A stretch of 64,000 nt of DNA from Coriaria nepalensis (Eukaryota; Streptophyta; Magnoliopsida; Cucurbitales; Coriariaceae), in assembly GCA_027186245.1 (NCBI GenBank), contig CP114495.1, forward strand, positions 15,001 to 79,000, written 5' to 3'. The notes below the pieces were generated by a model. It made no database searches. It was not told the DNA's origin and saw only the letters and a list, made by a program, of their open reading frames with translations. Positions 35,401 through 46,739 of the stretch are shown here, piece by piece. The number at the start of each line of letters is the position of its first letter. Position 1 is the first letter of the stretch. The translations under genes were made by a program, and so were the position numbers.

Positions 35401-36615
35401 CTATGGTCTCTCATTAATTCCAAAACAAACTCCATTGTTTTCAAGTTGGTGAATTGCAGCAATCAAAGGTCTCCTTATTGATGAGATATGAGCTAAACTC
35501 CTAACTGACTTCCTGCTTAGAGCATCAGCCACCACATTTGCTTTCCCCGAATGGTATAAGATAGTACAATCATAATCCTTAAGCAACTTCATCCAACGAC
35601 GTTGTCGAAGATTAAGATCTCTTTGCCCGAAAATATATTTCAAGCTTTTACAGTCGGTGTATATCTCAATGGTTTCACCATACAAATAGTGCGTCTAAAT
35701 CTTTAATGCGAACACTACCGCTGCCATTTCGAGATCATGAGTAGGATAGTTTTATTCATGCTTCTTAAGTTGACAAGAAGCATAAGCAATAACTCGACCA
35801 TCCTGCATCAAAACACAACCCAAACCAATTCTCGAAGCATCGCAATAAATAGTGTAGCGTTCAGATCCCAAAGGTAATGCTATGATAGGTGCGGTTGTTA
35901 AACAAGTCTTCAGTTTCTGAAAACTCTCTTCACAAGCTTCTGACCATTGAATCTTCACACCCTTCTGAGTCAATTTAGTCAATGAGGAAGCAATTCGGGA
36001 GAAATCCTTGACAAAGCATTGATAATACCCTGCCAACCCCAAAAAGCTACGAATTTCAGTTACCAAAGTCGGTCTTGGCCAATTCTTCACTGCTTCGATC
36101 TTAGCTGAGTCAACCTGAAGGCCCTCCTTAGAGATTACATGATCTAGGAATGCCACACGGTTCATCCAAAATTCGCATTTAGAGAATTTTGCATACAACC
36201 GATGTTCCCTCAAGGTTTGCAAAACTATTTTTAAATGAAGTGCATGTTCTTCCTCACTCTTTGAGTATACCAATATGTCATCAATAAACACAATCACAAA
36301 TCGATCTAAGTGTTCCTTAAAGACACGATTCATTAAGTCCATGAAAGCTGTCAGAGCATTAGTCAAGCTAAAAGACATGACAAGGAATTCAAAATGCCCG
36401 TTATGTGTGTGGAAAGTTGTTTTAGGAATATCCTCGCCCCTAACCTTTAACTGGTGATATCCTGAACGAAGGTCATTCTTCGAAAAGCATTTCGCACCCT
36501 GAAGTTGATCAAACAAATCATCAATGTGAGGAAGGGGGTATTTATTCTGAATAGTCACCTTATTAAGTTGCCTATAATCGATACACAACCGTAGAGTTTC
36601 ATCCTTCTTTTTCAC
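35401..36615 (-). pseudogene. Gypsy reverse transcriptase and RNase H
   Basis: The minus strand at 36615-35752 holds 287 open codons. They include [28 protein letters not shown], the catalytic [11 protein letters not shown], the thumb [15 protein letters not shown], and the RNase H start [25 protein letters not shown] stop precedes 35685-35401, which carries the rest of RNase H ([24 protein letters not shown] and [10 protein letters not shown]). RT catalytic Asp residues are intact, but the frame is interrupted between the blocks. Confidence 0.88.
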
Positions 36616-36672
36616 AAATAAAATTGGTGCACCCCAAGGAGAGACACTGGGACGAATAACATCAATACAAAA

Positions 36673-38370
36673 TTATATCTCCCTATCAGGAGGCAATTCA
36701 AGCAATTCTTCTGGGAACACATCTGGAAATTCATGAATTATCGGGACATCCTCGACACTTGCTTGCACATTACAAGTGTCTCTTATTATGGCTAAATATC
36801 CATAACACCCCTTCTTCAGAAGTTTTCTAGCTTTCAATGCCGATATCAAATTAGGTGGCGACATATTACCTTCCCCAGTTATGAAAAAAGCTAGTTCTTC
36901 TGGTAGCTCAAACTTAACCAGTTTATGATGGCAATCCAAAGTTACATGATAAGAGGCTAACCAATCCATGTCTAATACGACATCAAAGTCGGACATATCG
37001 AGCATGATCAAATCTGCTATCAACTCTCGTTCCCCAACACTAATGACACATGACTTGTATACCAAGTCAACATCAATAAATTCCCCTATTGGTGTAGCCA
37101 CTGACAAATATTTGTCTAATAAAGTTGGGTCCCTATCAAACCGGCTAGCCAAGTATGGTGATATAAAGGAGTGTGTGGAACTAGGCTTCCTACTGAGTCA
37201 AAGCATACACCTTTACCTCCGGAACCTCTCCCTGAACCTCGACTCATAGACGGTCGGCTAGATTGTGCAATGCTCAATGGAGAAGAGATCGATGATCAAG
37301 CCGAATCCCTTGGATTATTCGAACAATCTCTTTTAAAATGGCCTATCTGACCACACCCGAAACAAACTCCAGTTTGTCAGTGACATGGTCCAGAATGTCT
37401 ATTCCCGCAACTAGGACATATACCATTGCCTTGAGATGGCAAGGTCGACCCTTGTGAACCAGATGGTGCCGTATGTACTCTTGTATGATGACTAGCAGAA
37501 CCCATAAGAGAAGTTTGAGTCATGCTTGGCACAGCCCCCTAGTAATTCACCCATCGTACTGAACCCCGACTTCTTACTGGAATCCCCTCTAAACCGATTG
37601 CTAGGATTATCAGTCTTCAGGCGCTTATTGATCTCACGTTCGACCCTATCCTGAATTTCACGATCTTCAATTCTTTCTGCAGCATCCACTCATCAACATA
37701 TGAGGCATATTTTTGTGCCCCCATCGCCTTAAACAATAGAGTCACAAGGTGATCTAGAAACCTTCTAATCCTCATTTCTTCTATTGCAACTAGATGAGGA
37801 GCATGCTTTGATAATCGAGTAAATTGGATGTTATACTCTGATACCATCATACTCGGAGTTTATCTCAAATTTTCAAATTCCCTCGCCAATTTGTCTCTCT
37901 TATTGCCAGGAAGAAACCTTGCCATGAAAGCATCTTGAAACTCATTCCAAGTCAATTTCGGAGATCTCGTCCGCATATGCCAAATCCTCTAATCTGTAAG
38001 CTACCAACTATACGGATCGAGTATCAGAACACCCCACGACCCTACAAGCCTTTGTTGAACTTTCTAGAAATCATATAGGATCTTCTGTAGGATCAGAACC
38101 CCTGAACATATGAGGCTTTACCTTTAAAAACTCAGAAATTGCTACATAAGGCTCACCATCACCACCCTGTACCCTCGCAAAATTAGGTTGTTGATGAATT
38201 ATTCTTCTAAGCGGTTTTTCAACTCTTTCACCCACACTTATGCCATATCCTGGCATACCAGTTCGCCTTCCCTTTATTCCCCATCCAGGAACATTTAATC
38301 GAGACGTAGCAGAAATCCCATCTGGCACATCATTTCTTCACCTCGTGCCTCCCCTTGTCCTAGGAGCCAT
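36673..38370 (-). pseudogene. Gypsy gag and protease
   Basis: Gag begins at 38370 (MAPRTRGGTR) with an early in-frame stop, followed by the segment 38328-38071 and further broken pieces to about 37500. A single knuckle-like C-rich region lies at about 37420-37350. The protease part (37152-36673) shows VVLDMDWLASYHVTLDC and ends with HEFPDVFPEELLELPPDREI, the usual link to RT. The protease active-site region upstream (about 37205-37155) is in a shifted frame, so the DSGA-type motif cannot be read. Confidence 0.75.
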
Positions 38371-38589
38371 ATTACCTAATTAAACAATAACTTTGATAGT
38401 TAGGATATGTTAGAATGAATATGAAGGAATGACACTATTGGTAAGAAATTTTCAAAGAGACTAGACATTAAATAACCTATCAGGAATCGACTAGTATTTT
38501 GATTGTAAATATGCCCGGGTACATACAATAACCAAGATACTACCCAACACCTTGCTCCGTCGACATATGATTTTGGACCTAAAGCCTAA

Positions 38590-38601
38590 GCTCTGATACC
38601 A
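38590..38601 (-). other. Gypsy primer-binding site
   Basis: The minus strand reads TGGTATCAGAGC four bases inside the 5' LTR, complementary to initiator tRNA-Met. Confidence 0.88.
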
Positions 38602-38605
38602 AGTT

Positions 38606-39174
38606 TGTCACGACCCAAACCTTTCGTGACCGGCACGTGGCCCTTTATATAACTCCCCTGGCCACGTAAGCCTTTGAGTGTAACCTTGTAAATTTAGCAA
38701 CATATATATACATACGTATATTACTAAGATCATTGTATAATATGAAAACTCATTTCATTAATTACTAAGATCACTATACATGTTGAGTATGTTCGACGGA
38801 GCGACCTACTAGTCCATGTGAACCTTATTTACATTTCAAAAGTGAACTACAAAAGAATCAAAAGAAAACTCCTAACAACCTGAAAGGAGTAATCGACAAA
38901 GGAAGTGTCAACTCCTATCAGAGTATCCCGGATGCCCAACTAAGAACAATCCACTATCTGGAGAAGGAAAAAATTTAACAAAAAGATAGTGTGAGCTAAA
39001 ACTCAGTGAATAAATATTACATAGTTATATTTTCAGGACAAGACTTCTGTAAACATGCATAATTAGAAAATAAATAATTAGGAAAGTTCCAATATAATAT
39101 ACTAACTTCACACTAATGAAACTCACATAGCTAAATCAATCGTTATACCCTTATCATTTCCCAACACCTATGTA
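38606..39174 (-). repeat. Gypsy 5' LTR, truncated
   Basis: About 569 bases match the start of 31690-33880. Similarity ends abruptly at AACACCTATGT, after which the sequence changes to AACTCACATAGGG and the TCGAAGGG repeat tract. No target duplication can be recovered. Confidence 0.85.
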
Positions 39175-40320
39175 ACTCACATAGGGTCTCTAAGGGTTGA
39201 AGGGTCGATGTAACTCACATATAACTCTAAGGTTCAAAGGGCACCAACCTGTGAATGGCCCCTCGACCTTTAGAGTTACTCTACGGGTCAAAAGGCCTCG
39301 ACATGTGAAGAGCCCTTCGACTTTTAAAATAATTAGATTTCATGTGAGTCGAAGGGTCGAAGAATCGAAAGGTCGAAGAATCGAAAGATCGAAGGGTCGA
39401 AGGGTTGAAGGATTGAATGACCCTTCACATGTTGGTATGTGTATCTCAAATCGACATCTCACATATCGGTAATTTCATATTTCCTACTAGTTCGAGCCAT
39501 CGGGAGTTTTCAAAATGGTCCTTTAGTTTTAGCACCTAAAATGATTAAGAAATTGCAAATTTAGCCTAACTTTTATTTATACTAGTTTTCTTTCCCGTGC
39601 AATGCACGAAAATAAATATAAAATCAAAAATTGAAAGTATGGAATTGGGAAAATCAATATAATGCATTATGCGTATTTTCAAATTCTTAAAAATTATAAA
39701 AGTCCCAAAACATAATATATATAATATTGTCATTGCAAAGGTTGGCTTATTGAGGGAGGCTATTTTGAAAGAGAGTTATTAATCTCAAATTTGCAAACTT
39801 TAAATATAGGAATTGAAAATCATGATCCATACTTGCAATAAAAATGTGTTGCCTTCTTATTCTACGCCCTTTGATTATCAGCATTCTCCTTTGTCTTGCT
39901 AGTCTATTTTTTTCCTTGTCGCATATGCTGTGTAATGACTCAATAATATCATGCTCTATAATTTTATTTTATTTTTTGTATATTTTGAAGGATCGAATGG
40001 TTAAAATGTTGAAAGACATCTCACATAAATTAGAGTCGAATGATCGAAGATTTCGAGGTCCTAAGATACGCATACCAACGTCTCACTTGTCGGTACGTGG
40101 TCAAATAATCGAAGGGTCGAAGAGTCGAAGAGTCAAAGGATCGAAAGCCTTGAGGTCTTGAGATGCATAGACCAACGTCTCAAGTGTCGGTATATGATCG
40201 AAAGGTTGAAGGGTCAAAATATCGAAAATCCTAAGATGCACAGACTGACATCTCATATGTCGATCTGTGGTCGAAGAGTCTTAAGTTAAAAGGGTTGAAA
40301 GTTTTTTTATACTACTAAAA
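39175..40320 (+). repeat. TCGAAGGG-type degenerate repeat tract
   Basis: Two dense blocks (39180-39430 and 40085-40300) are made of GGTCGAAGG and ATCGAAAGG units. Interspersed phrases of the type AGACCAACGTCTCA and GTCGGTAYRTGGTCGAA recur at 39440-39475, 40065-40110, 40160-40205 and 40240-40280. AT-rich DNA separates the blocks. The same style of unit with one changed base recurs at 44240-45440 (TCGATGGG) and 59455-59755 (TCGACGGG). Confidence 0.65.
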
Positions 40321-41034
40321 ATGCATTTATTTTTTCTCTATTTTTGTCTGAATTTATGCTATTACAAACTCTATTTTTGTTCGTTTACTTTCTCTGTCTC
40401 TATAAGTTGAGGAAGCTAAATGACTTTTTAGGTTTGCAAATAAATACAGTACTATTAATTAATTAAAGAGTAATGGATTTGATCCTGACTTCTATTTTCT
40501 TCTTCCTTACCACTTTCATATATTAAATTTGGACATTTACATTTGGGAAGGATTTTTTGCTTCCCAAAAATATCAACATCAACTGTACATAACCAAAGCG
40601 GAAAAACTTTATACTATTACCTATGTAGAAGAACTAGTTTTTTCTTATATTTTTTATTTGTAATAATAATTTAAAATGAGATTAGACTTGATTAGTACAG
40701 TCACGTTCATAATAATATGCATGTATACACTGTACTTACAACTCCACAATAGTGCATCTAAATAGCAAACAATCTGATAACATTCTAAAGGTAAATCAAA
40801 TTAAAATACTTAACAGGTACTAAACATAGTCTCCATTCCGGCATTTTGATCTAACTATGTCTTCATCCTTATACGTCAACCTGTAGCAGTATTCAGAGTT
40901 AATCAACTTCACTAAAATGTTAACATGATGGATTAGAAAACAAAGTTAAAGTACACCTATTTGACTTCCTCCGACAATACCCTTTTAGAGGAGAAGTTGA
41001 TACACCTAACATAGCAGCACTAGATGCTGGAAGA
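40321..41034. other. Intergenic, AT-rich
   Basis: No gene was seen. The end of this stretch is the upstream side of the PRORP pseudogene. Confidence 0.4.
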
Positions 41035-41069
41035 CCAAGCCCAAGCCCAAGCCCAAGCCCAAGCCCAAG
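41035..41069 (+). repeat. (CCAAGC)n minisatellite
   Basis: About 5.8 perfect copies of the hexamer CCAAGC lie 87 bases upstream of the PRORP pseudogene start codon. Confidence 0.85.
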
Positions 41070-41155
41070 ACGACACATCCGGTTTCCCTGATAGTGATTA
41101 GGGTTTACGATCCAGGGTTACTACCCACAGTCAACAAAGTTTCTGAACTCCTTCC

Positions 41156-43320
41156 ATGGATATCTCCAACAGTCCAACCACGAAGAGGAAGAAGAACCAA
41201 ACGCCGGAAACTAAGTTTCACTTGGAACTCACCTTCTGCTCCAAGAAGGACTTGAATGGCACTTTCTCAGAAAACGCGGCTCAATCAACACCACTTCAAT
41301 ACACTACTCTACCTCTGTTTCAATTCCGTCACAGATTCATCGCTCAAAGAAGTCTCTACAATACGGATTTTGCATTTTCGATCACATGATCTCGATCAAT
41401 GTGGCCCCCAACGAGGCGACGATCACCGCTGTCGCTAGGGTCGCCGCCGCGAAGTGGACGGCGATTACGCATTCGATTTGGTGAAAAGCATGGGGAAATA
41501 TAGCCTGCGCCGAGGTTACGCACTTACGATCCAGCTCTGTTTTGCTTCTGCGAGAAATTGGAGGTGGATAAGGCGCATGAGGTCGAGACGCACATGGAGA
41601 CGATGAGGATAAGTTTCGAAGAATCAGAACTTAACGCGCTCTTGAAAGCGAGCTCGGAAAAGGGGAAGGGAGAGAAGGTGTATGAATATCTGCATAAGAT
41701 GAGGAGCTCATTGAGGTGCGTTGCTGATTCCACTGCGAAGAGTATCGAGGAATGGTTTTGTAGTAGTAAGGGATGTGAGGTGGAAGAGATGAATTTCGAC
41801 GAAGGTTTGATTAAGAAGACGGTTCTGAGGAATGGAGGAGGGTGGCATGGAAAAGGGTGGATTGGGTCGTGAAGAGAGGGAATGTTGGACTGAGTGGGGA
41901 ATGCTGTTCTTGTGGTGAGAAATTGGTTTGCCTTGATATTGATTGTGATGATACAGAGAGGTTTGCTCAATCTGTAGCTGCATTGGCTATGGAGAGGGAA
42001 GTTCAAACTAATTTCAGCGTGTTTCAGGTTAGCAATTGCTGCATAATTACATGAATCTATCCGGAAAAGATTTCCTTTTTTCTTAAAATATAGATCCTTG
42101 CAGTAAAATGTTGTGTAGGTATATTATGATTAGTGTAAACGCAATCATATTCCTTATTCTTATGAAAGGACTGGCTGGACAAACATACTGAGTATGAAGC
42201 TGTTGTAGATGGAGCAAATATTGGTCTCTACCAACAGAACTTCGCAGATGGTGGATTTAGTGTTTCTCAGGTTGTAGAAATTCCGTTTCCCCCCCCCCCC
42301 CCTCCTTCTCTGATTCTTTTCCCCTTTTTTGCCATTATAGTGAGGTAACTAATTGTGAAAGCATTCTCAAAATTTCCATAGAGCAGCTGGATGCTGTTGT
42401 TAGAGAAATGTATAATCGGAGTGGGAAGAAATGGCCCCTAGTTGTCTTGCATAATAAACGGGTTCGGACCCCTTATGGATAATCCTTCTCACAGAAAAAT
42501 TATTGAGGAGTGGATTGATAAAGGGGTCCTCTATACAACACCCAATGGTTCCAATGATGATTGGTATAAATTTTTTCCCTTTTTATTTTACTTGTTTCGA
42601 AATCCATATTATTTTTGTCTCCTAGTGTGGTAGTGATTGATTTTATATTTGGTCCTACATTTAGGTATTGGCTCTACGCTGCTGTTAAACTCAAGTGTTT
42701 GCTTGTGACAAATGATGAAATGCGAGACCATATTTTTGAGCTCTTAGGAAGCAGCTTTTTTCTCAAATGGAAAGAGAGACATCAAGTATGTGCTGTTTGA
42801 GATCCTTATTCCGGTCACTTAATCTAGTTCTTATTCATTTTATATAATATCTCATTTGTTACTTATAGTTTCTCTCCACCTAACATGTGAAATGGGGCAA
42901 GAATGATGAGACTGATAGGAAGAAGCTCTTAATTATAATCTCTCTAATAAGTGCTGTCAATGTTAATTTCGGTTCATTATACTTTTGTTAAAGGAAATCT
43001 GAAACTTGAGATGCCATCCCTGTATTCCTTAGTAATCCAGGTACTTCCTTTCCTCTCTTGCAATGTTCATCACATAGTCTAAAGACTTGGCTTCTTAGAT
43101 AATGTAACTTACTTCTAATTGCTATATATATAAACAGGAGTCAGAAAGAGGATCATGGCATATTCCAATAGCAGGTGAAAGCCCCAAGGAATCGGCTAGA
43201 ACCTGGTTGTGTATAACCAGGCTAAGTGGTTCCCTACTAGATCAAGCTTCGGTCAATCACGATAACTCTGAAAAGCGGCATACCTTCAATGGCTGTAATG
43301 GATATTTGTATTCATGCTGA
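41156..43320 (+). pseudogene. PRORP: Protein-only RNase P (PRORP2/3-like) pseudogene
   Basis: PRORP cleaves 5' leaders from pre-tRNAs without an RNA subunit. The N-terminal PPR region is recognisable in three alternating frames (41156-42027): LNQHHFNTLLYLC, then INVAPNEATITAVARVAAAK, then FEESELNALLKASSEKGKGE and KVYEYLHKMRSSLRCV. The central zinc module (CCSCGE) follows. NYN-domain exons start at about 42171 (EAVVDGANIGLYQQNF), then 42387 (KKWPLVVLHNKR) and 42666 (WLYAAVKLKCLLVTNDEMRD), then 42972-43040 and 43138-43320 (WHIP, RTWLCIT). The Asp residues of the metal site and the zinc ligands are all still readable. At least five frame changes lie in exon 1. An extra C near 42471 breaks RVRTLMDNP, and the acceptor before 42972 is CG instead of AG. 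Dead, but not old enough to have lost its motifs. Confidence 0.88.
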
Positions 43321-43679
43321 TCAGCTGGGAGTGTAAGATGCAATGATGAGATAAACGATTGCTCGAGTCCTGTTTCAGACAACAAAGATAGGGCTACAAC
43401 CCGTAAACGGAAAGAGAGGCCACTGTCTCTTTCCTAGCTGGAGCTCTTCTTATGCTCTGCTTATTTGCTTCCCTTCTCTTTAGCTGAATTCGGCTTTCAG
43501 GAAATGATGCACGCTTGAACAGATGATACTTATTACCGCATTGTCCTCTTCAGAATTTAGTTATACTTGGAGTATGAACTCTTAGGACGATGTATTAGGC
43601 TAGACTGGATGCACCGGGAAATTCTTGCAATAGTTCTATTTATGAAATTATTTTAAAAATTACCTTTCTCTCAATACTT
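43321..43679. other. Spacer after PRORP pseudogene
   Basis: This is probable former 3' UTR and spacer. Nothing else is recognised. Confidence 0.4.
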
Positions 43680-44110
43680 TATTTTTATTAAATACTTTTA
43701 ATCCCCCCTTCTTTTTTTACCCTTTTGAAATAATTAAAAATAAATAAAAACAAAAATGAAAATATGAAATTACCTATTAACTTTTACATGTATTAAAGAT
43801 ATTAGTAATTTCTTTCTTGTTCATTCTAAACCTTATATCCTAAATTCTTTCTTTTCCACTCTCTTTAAACCTTATATCTTAAATTTATAAATCAGCATCT
43901 TACTTCACTTTTCTTCATTTCATTCTAATTGAAATCTTGTGCTCTCATCTTCTCTCCTTTTCTTCGAAATCTTCTTCATATTCTCTTACGCTCTCATTCT
44001 CTTCTATCACTCGACGACTTCATTCTCATCTCACTCGGCCATTGAAAAACTTGTTATATGATTTAAAGTTTAAATTTAAGTTTAAGCTTGTTATTATATT
44101 TGCTGATATG
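43680..44110 (+). repeat. Dispersed element end, copy A
   Basis: It shares order and wording with 57586-58060: an AT-rich start with TATGAAATTA, then a long CTTCTTC/CTCTC pyrimidine tract with TAAACCTTA-like phrases. The shared end block has ATGATTTAAAGTTTAAATTTAAG here and ATGATTTGGAATTTAAGTTTAA there. Both copies are followed by CTGAGATCTCAATATGA-like phrases. Probably the 5' portion of one transposon family. Confidence 0.5.
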
Positions 44111-44199
44111 TTAGTGTGGATCTGAGATCTCAATATGATACCACAAACCGACATGTTACGCCTGATTTCAGACCGATATCTCATATCACGGTCTATGCA

Positions 44200-45450
44200 T
44201 CTCAGATTAAGAAGTCTATGATCTCAATAATTCACTCTACAGGTCGACGGGTCAATGGGCTTGAAGGTACATCGTTTGTCGATAGAGTCGATGGGGTCGT
44301 AGATTAATTTGATTATATGGGTCGATGGGATCGATAGGGCCTTCAACCCATTGAATAAACTAGTAGTTATGAGTATACTAGCATAACTGTTAGGTTTCAT
44401 ATAAGCAGTTATGAGTAAACTAGCAGTTATAAGTATATTGGTCAATGGGGTTTATGGGGTCAAAGGGGTCGATGAGGTACCGAGATTAGGGTTGTGCAAA
44501 AATATATGTATCCGTCGTAACTGTCAGATCCGCTTGCCGACAATGCGGCTATAGTAGATACTTTTTCAATATTTTTTAGGCAAGCATATATCCGCCCCGC
44601 CATGAATATATGTTGGATACTTGGGCGGATATCCGTCCGCTTTAATTTTTTTTTTTTTTAACGAAAGATATTTACTTTCTTCGCCTTCAGACCTGAGTAG
44701 TCGCGATTCAAAAGTAGATCTGATCCCTTTTCGCTTTCAGACAGCAGCAGCACAGCCCTTTCCTCGCCATCCACCATTTGCAACCGGTGACAGCCACCGC
44801 TGCCAAACGGACTACCACAATTATGATTTATGAGTAAACTAGCAGTTATGACTCGAATGTCTTCATACTTATAAGTCATAACTGCTAGTATACTAATAAG
44901 TCATAAATGTTAGTCTTAACTTATTTAATGTATAATAATTATTTAATGTATTCATATTTCTCCATCAATTAGTGACGATTAACTTGACTAAAAGAACTCA
45001 AATCTTTAGTTTAAATGTTTACGGTAGCTTAAAAATATTATTGTCCTTAAAAATAAACTAAAAATTTAAAATAAAATTAATTAATTAAAGAATAAGCGGG
45101 TGTATAACCACTGTAACCGCCTACTATGGCGGTGGCGGATATCCGCCCGCTCCATGGCGGGGCGGATACTAATGAAGAAATTTTTTTAATGAGCGGATAA
45201 TTGCATGTTAGTGCAAATGGCAGATATAGCGAATAGTGGATAACAGATATCTATATCTGCCATTTGCACAACCCTAACCGAGATCTCATATGTCATTATG
45301 TCATCTCAAATTAATAAGTCTCTAATCTGAATAATTCACTCTATGGGTCAATGGGGTCGAAGGCCCATCGTTTGTCGATAGAGTCAATGGGGTTGTAGAG
45401 TAATTTAATTATATAGGTCGATGGGACAAGGTGGGAATGAAAGCGATAAT
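44200..45450 (+). repeat. TCGATGGG-type repeat tract interrupted by a hAT element
   Basis: Before 44480 and after 45285 the DNA is built from GGTCGATGGG, GTCAATGGGG and TCGATAGAGTCGATGG units. The phrase CGATAGAGTC-ATGGGG occurs on both sides. The tract is the host for the hAT insertion at 44487-45276. Confidence 0.65.
44487..45276. mobile_element. hAT non-autonomous element with perfect TSD
   Basis: The 14-base terminal inverted repeats are exact: TAGGGTTGTGCAAA at the left (44487-44500), its complement TTTGCACAACCCTA at the right (45263-45276). They are flanked by an identical 8-base duplication ACCGAGAT (44479-44486 and 45277-45284). Subterminal GGCGGATATCCGCCCGC-like palindromic motifs recur near 44625 and 45130. 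The 790-base interior carries no transposase, so movement would need one supplied elsewhere. The perfect TSD and TIRs suggest a young insertion. Confidence 0.92.
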
Positions 45451-45499
45451 TATTATGAAATTATATTTATATTGTGAATTAATGTTGATTAATTTTATT

Positions 45500-46510
45500 T
45501 GTATTAATTTATGTTGAATATTTCTATCATATCATAATGCTTTAACATTCGACTTAGAACCATAAATGTTAAATGTTTTGTCATTCTACCTAAAAATTGA
45601 ATATGTATACTTATAACATAATGTTTAAGATTTAGATTTAAAACTATAAAAGTTGACAATTTCATCATTCGACGTAAATTTTATTATTCGACGTAAAGGT
45701 CGAACTCTTCGATCATATTCTAATGTTTTAACATTTGACTTAGAACCATATTTGTTAAATATTTAATTATTCTAGCTAAATGCCAAAACTTTTTATTATG
45801 ATCTAATATTTAAATATTAGACTTCGAATCCTAAAAGTTTCACATTTCATCATTCAATCTAAAGGTCGAATTTTTCTATTATGATCTAATGTTTAAACAT
45901 TATACTTTGAACCCTAAAAGTTGAACTTTTCATCATTTGACCTAACGGTCAAACTTTTCTATCGTAACATAATTATTAGACATTAGACTTAAAACCACAT
46001 AGGTTTCACCTTTCATCATTCTACCTAAATGTTGAATCATTATATCATGACCTAATGTTTAAATATTAGATTTCAAACTCTAAAAGTTGAACTTTTCATC
46101 ATTCGACCTAAAAGTCGAACATTTCTATCATAACCCAATGATTAAATATTAGATTTAGAACCATAAATGTTTCACTTTTCATTATTCGACCTAAAGGTCG
46201 AACTTTTATATCATAATCTAATATTTAAACATTAGACTTAGAACCATAAGGGTTTCACCTTTCATCATTTTACTTAAATGTCGAACCTTTCTATCATGAC
46301 CTAATGTTTAAACCTTAGACTTCGAACTCATATTGACCTTTTCAACATTCGACCTAAAGGTCGAGCCTTTTTATCATGACCTAATGTTTAAACAGTGTAC
46401 TTTAAACCCTAAATGTTGAACCTCTCATCATTTGATCTAAAGGTCAAACTTTTCTATCGTAATCTAATGATTAAATATTAAATTTAAAATCATAAAAGTT
46501 AAACTGAAGG
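45500..46510 (+). repeat. Tandem array, ~85-90 base units with two palindromes
   Basis: Roughly eleven diverged head-to-tail units have the order CTATCATGACCTAATGTTTAAACATTAGACT, RAACCATAAAAGTT, TTTCATCATTCGACC and TAAAGGTCGAACTTTT. Well-kept units contain the 16-base palindrome TAATGTTTAAACATTA (for example 45887-45902) and the interrupted palindrome TTCGACCTAAAGGTCGAA (46185-46202). Each unit differs by many substitutions. No open frame runs through the array. Confidence 0.75.
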
Positions 46511-46739
46511 TCATTTACCTGGTTCTGTTTCTATTTCACTTCTTACTGCAACTGTTTTATTCTTTATACAATCTTACATAAGGGCAGCACAACTCTACCA
46601 AAGGCGATACGCCTGGTATAATCTTTACTTTTTCTTTTCTGTCTTTCTTTCCTGTGAATGATGTCCCGGACAAGAGTTATCTTGTCTTATATACTGTCAT
46701 TTATAATCGATTTGTATGTTACCAGTGTAAGAATCAATC

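Larger units (their letters stand above)
31690..39174 (-). mobile_element. Gypsy chromovirus, 5' LTR truncated
   Basis: A Ty3/Gypsy element lies on the minus strand. A full 3' LTR (31690-33880) and a truncated 5' LTR (38606 to about 39174) share the TGTCACGACCC end and long blocks. Inside are the primer-binding site TGGTATCAGAGC, gag, protease, RT, RNase H, integrase with a C-terminal chromodomain-like segment, and the polypurine tract. The order RT-RNase H-integrase and the chromodomain place it among chromoviruses. The roughly 2.2-kb LTR and the integrase tail suggest the Tekay/Del group. Multiple stops make it inactive. About 1.6 kb of the 5' LTR is missing, with the break at a TCGAAGGG-type repeat tract. 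Confidence 0.88.

Noticed and set aside
39197..40161. Basic proteins in the TCGAAGGG tract
   Set aside because: Arg/Lys/Val-rich translations of the repeat. No start context or homologous motif.
41524..42006. 160-residue minus-strand frame over PRORP
   Set aside because: It is antisense to clear PRORP coding sequence and has no motif.
45500..46510. CRISPR-like array
   Set aside because: This is plant nuclear DNA, and the units are contiguous diverged tandem repeats without constant repeat and unique spacer structure.
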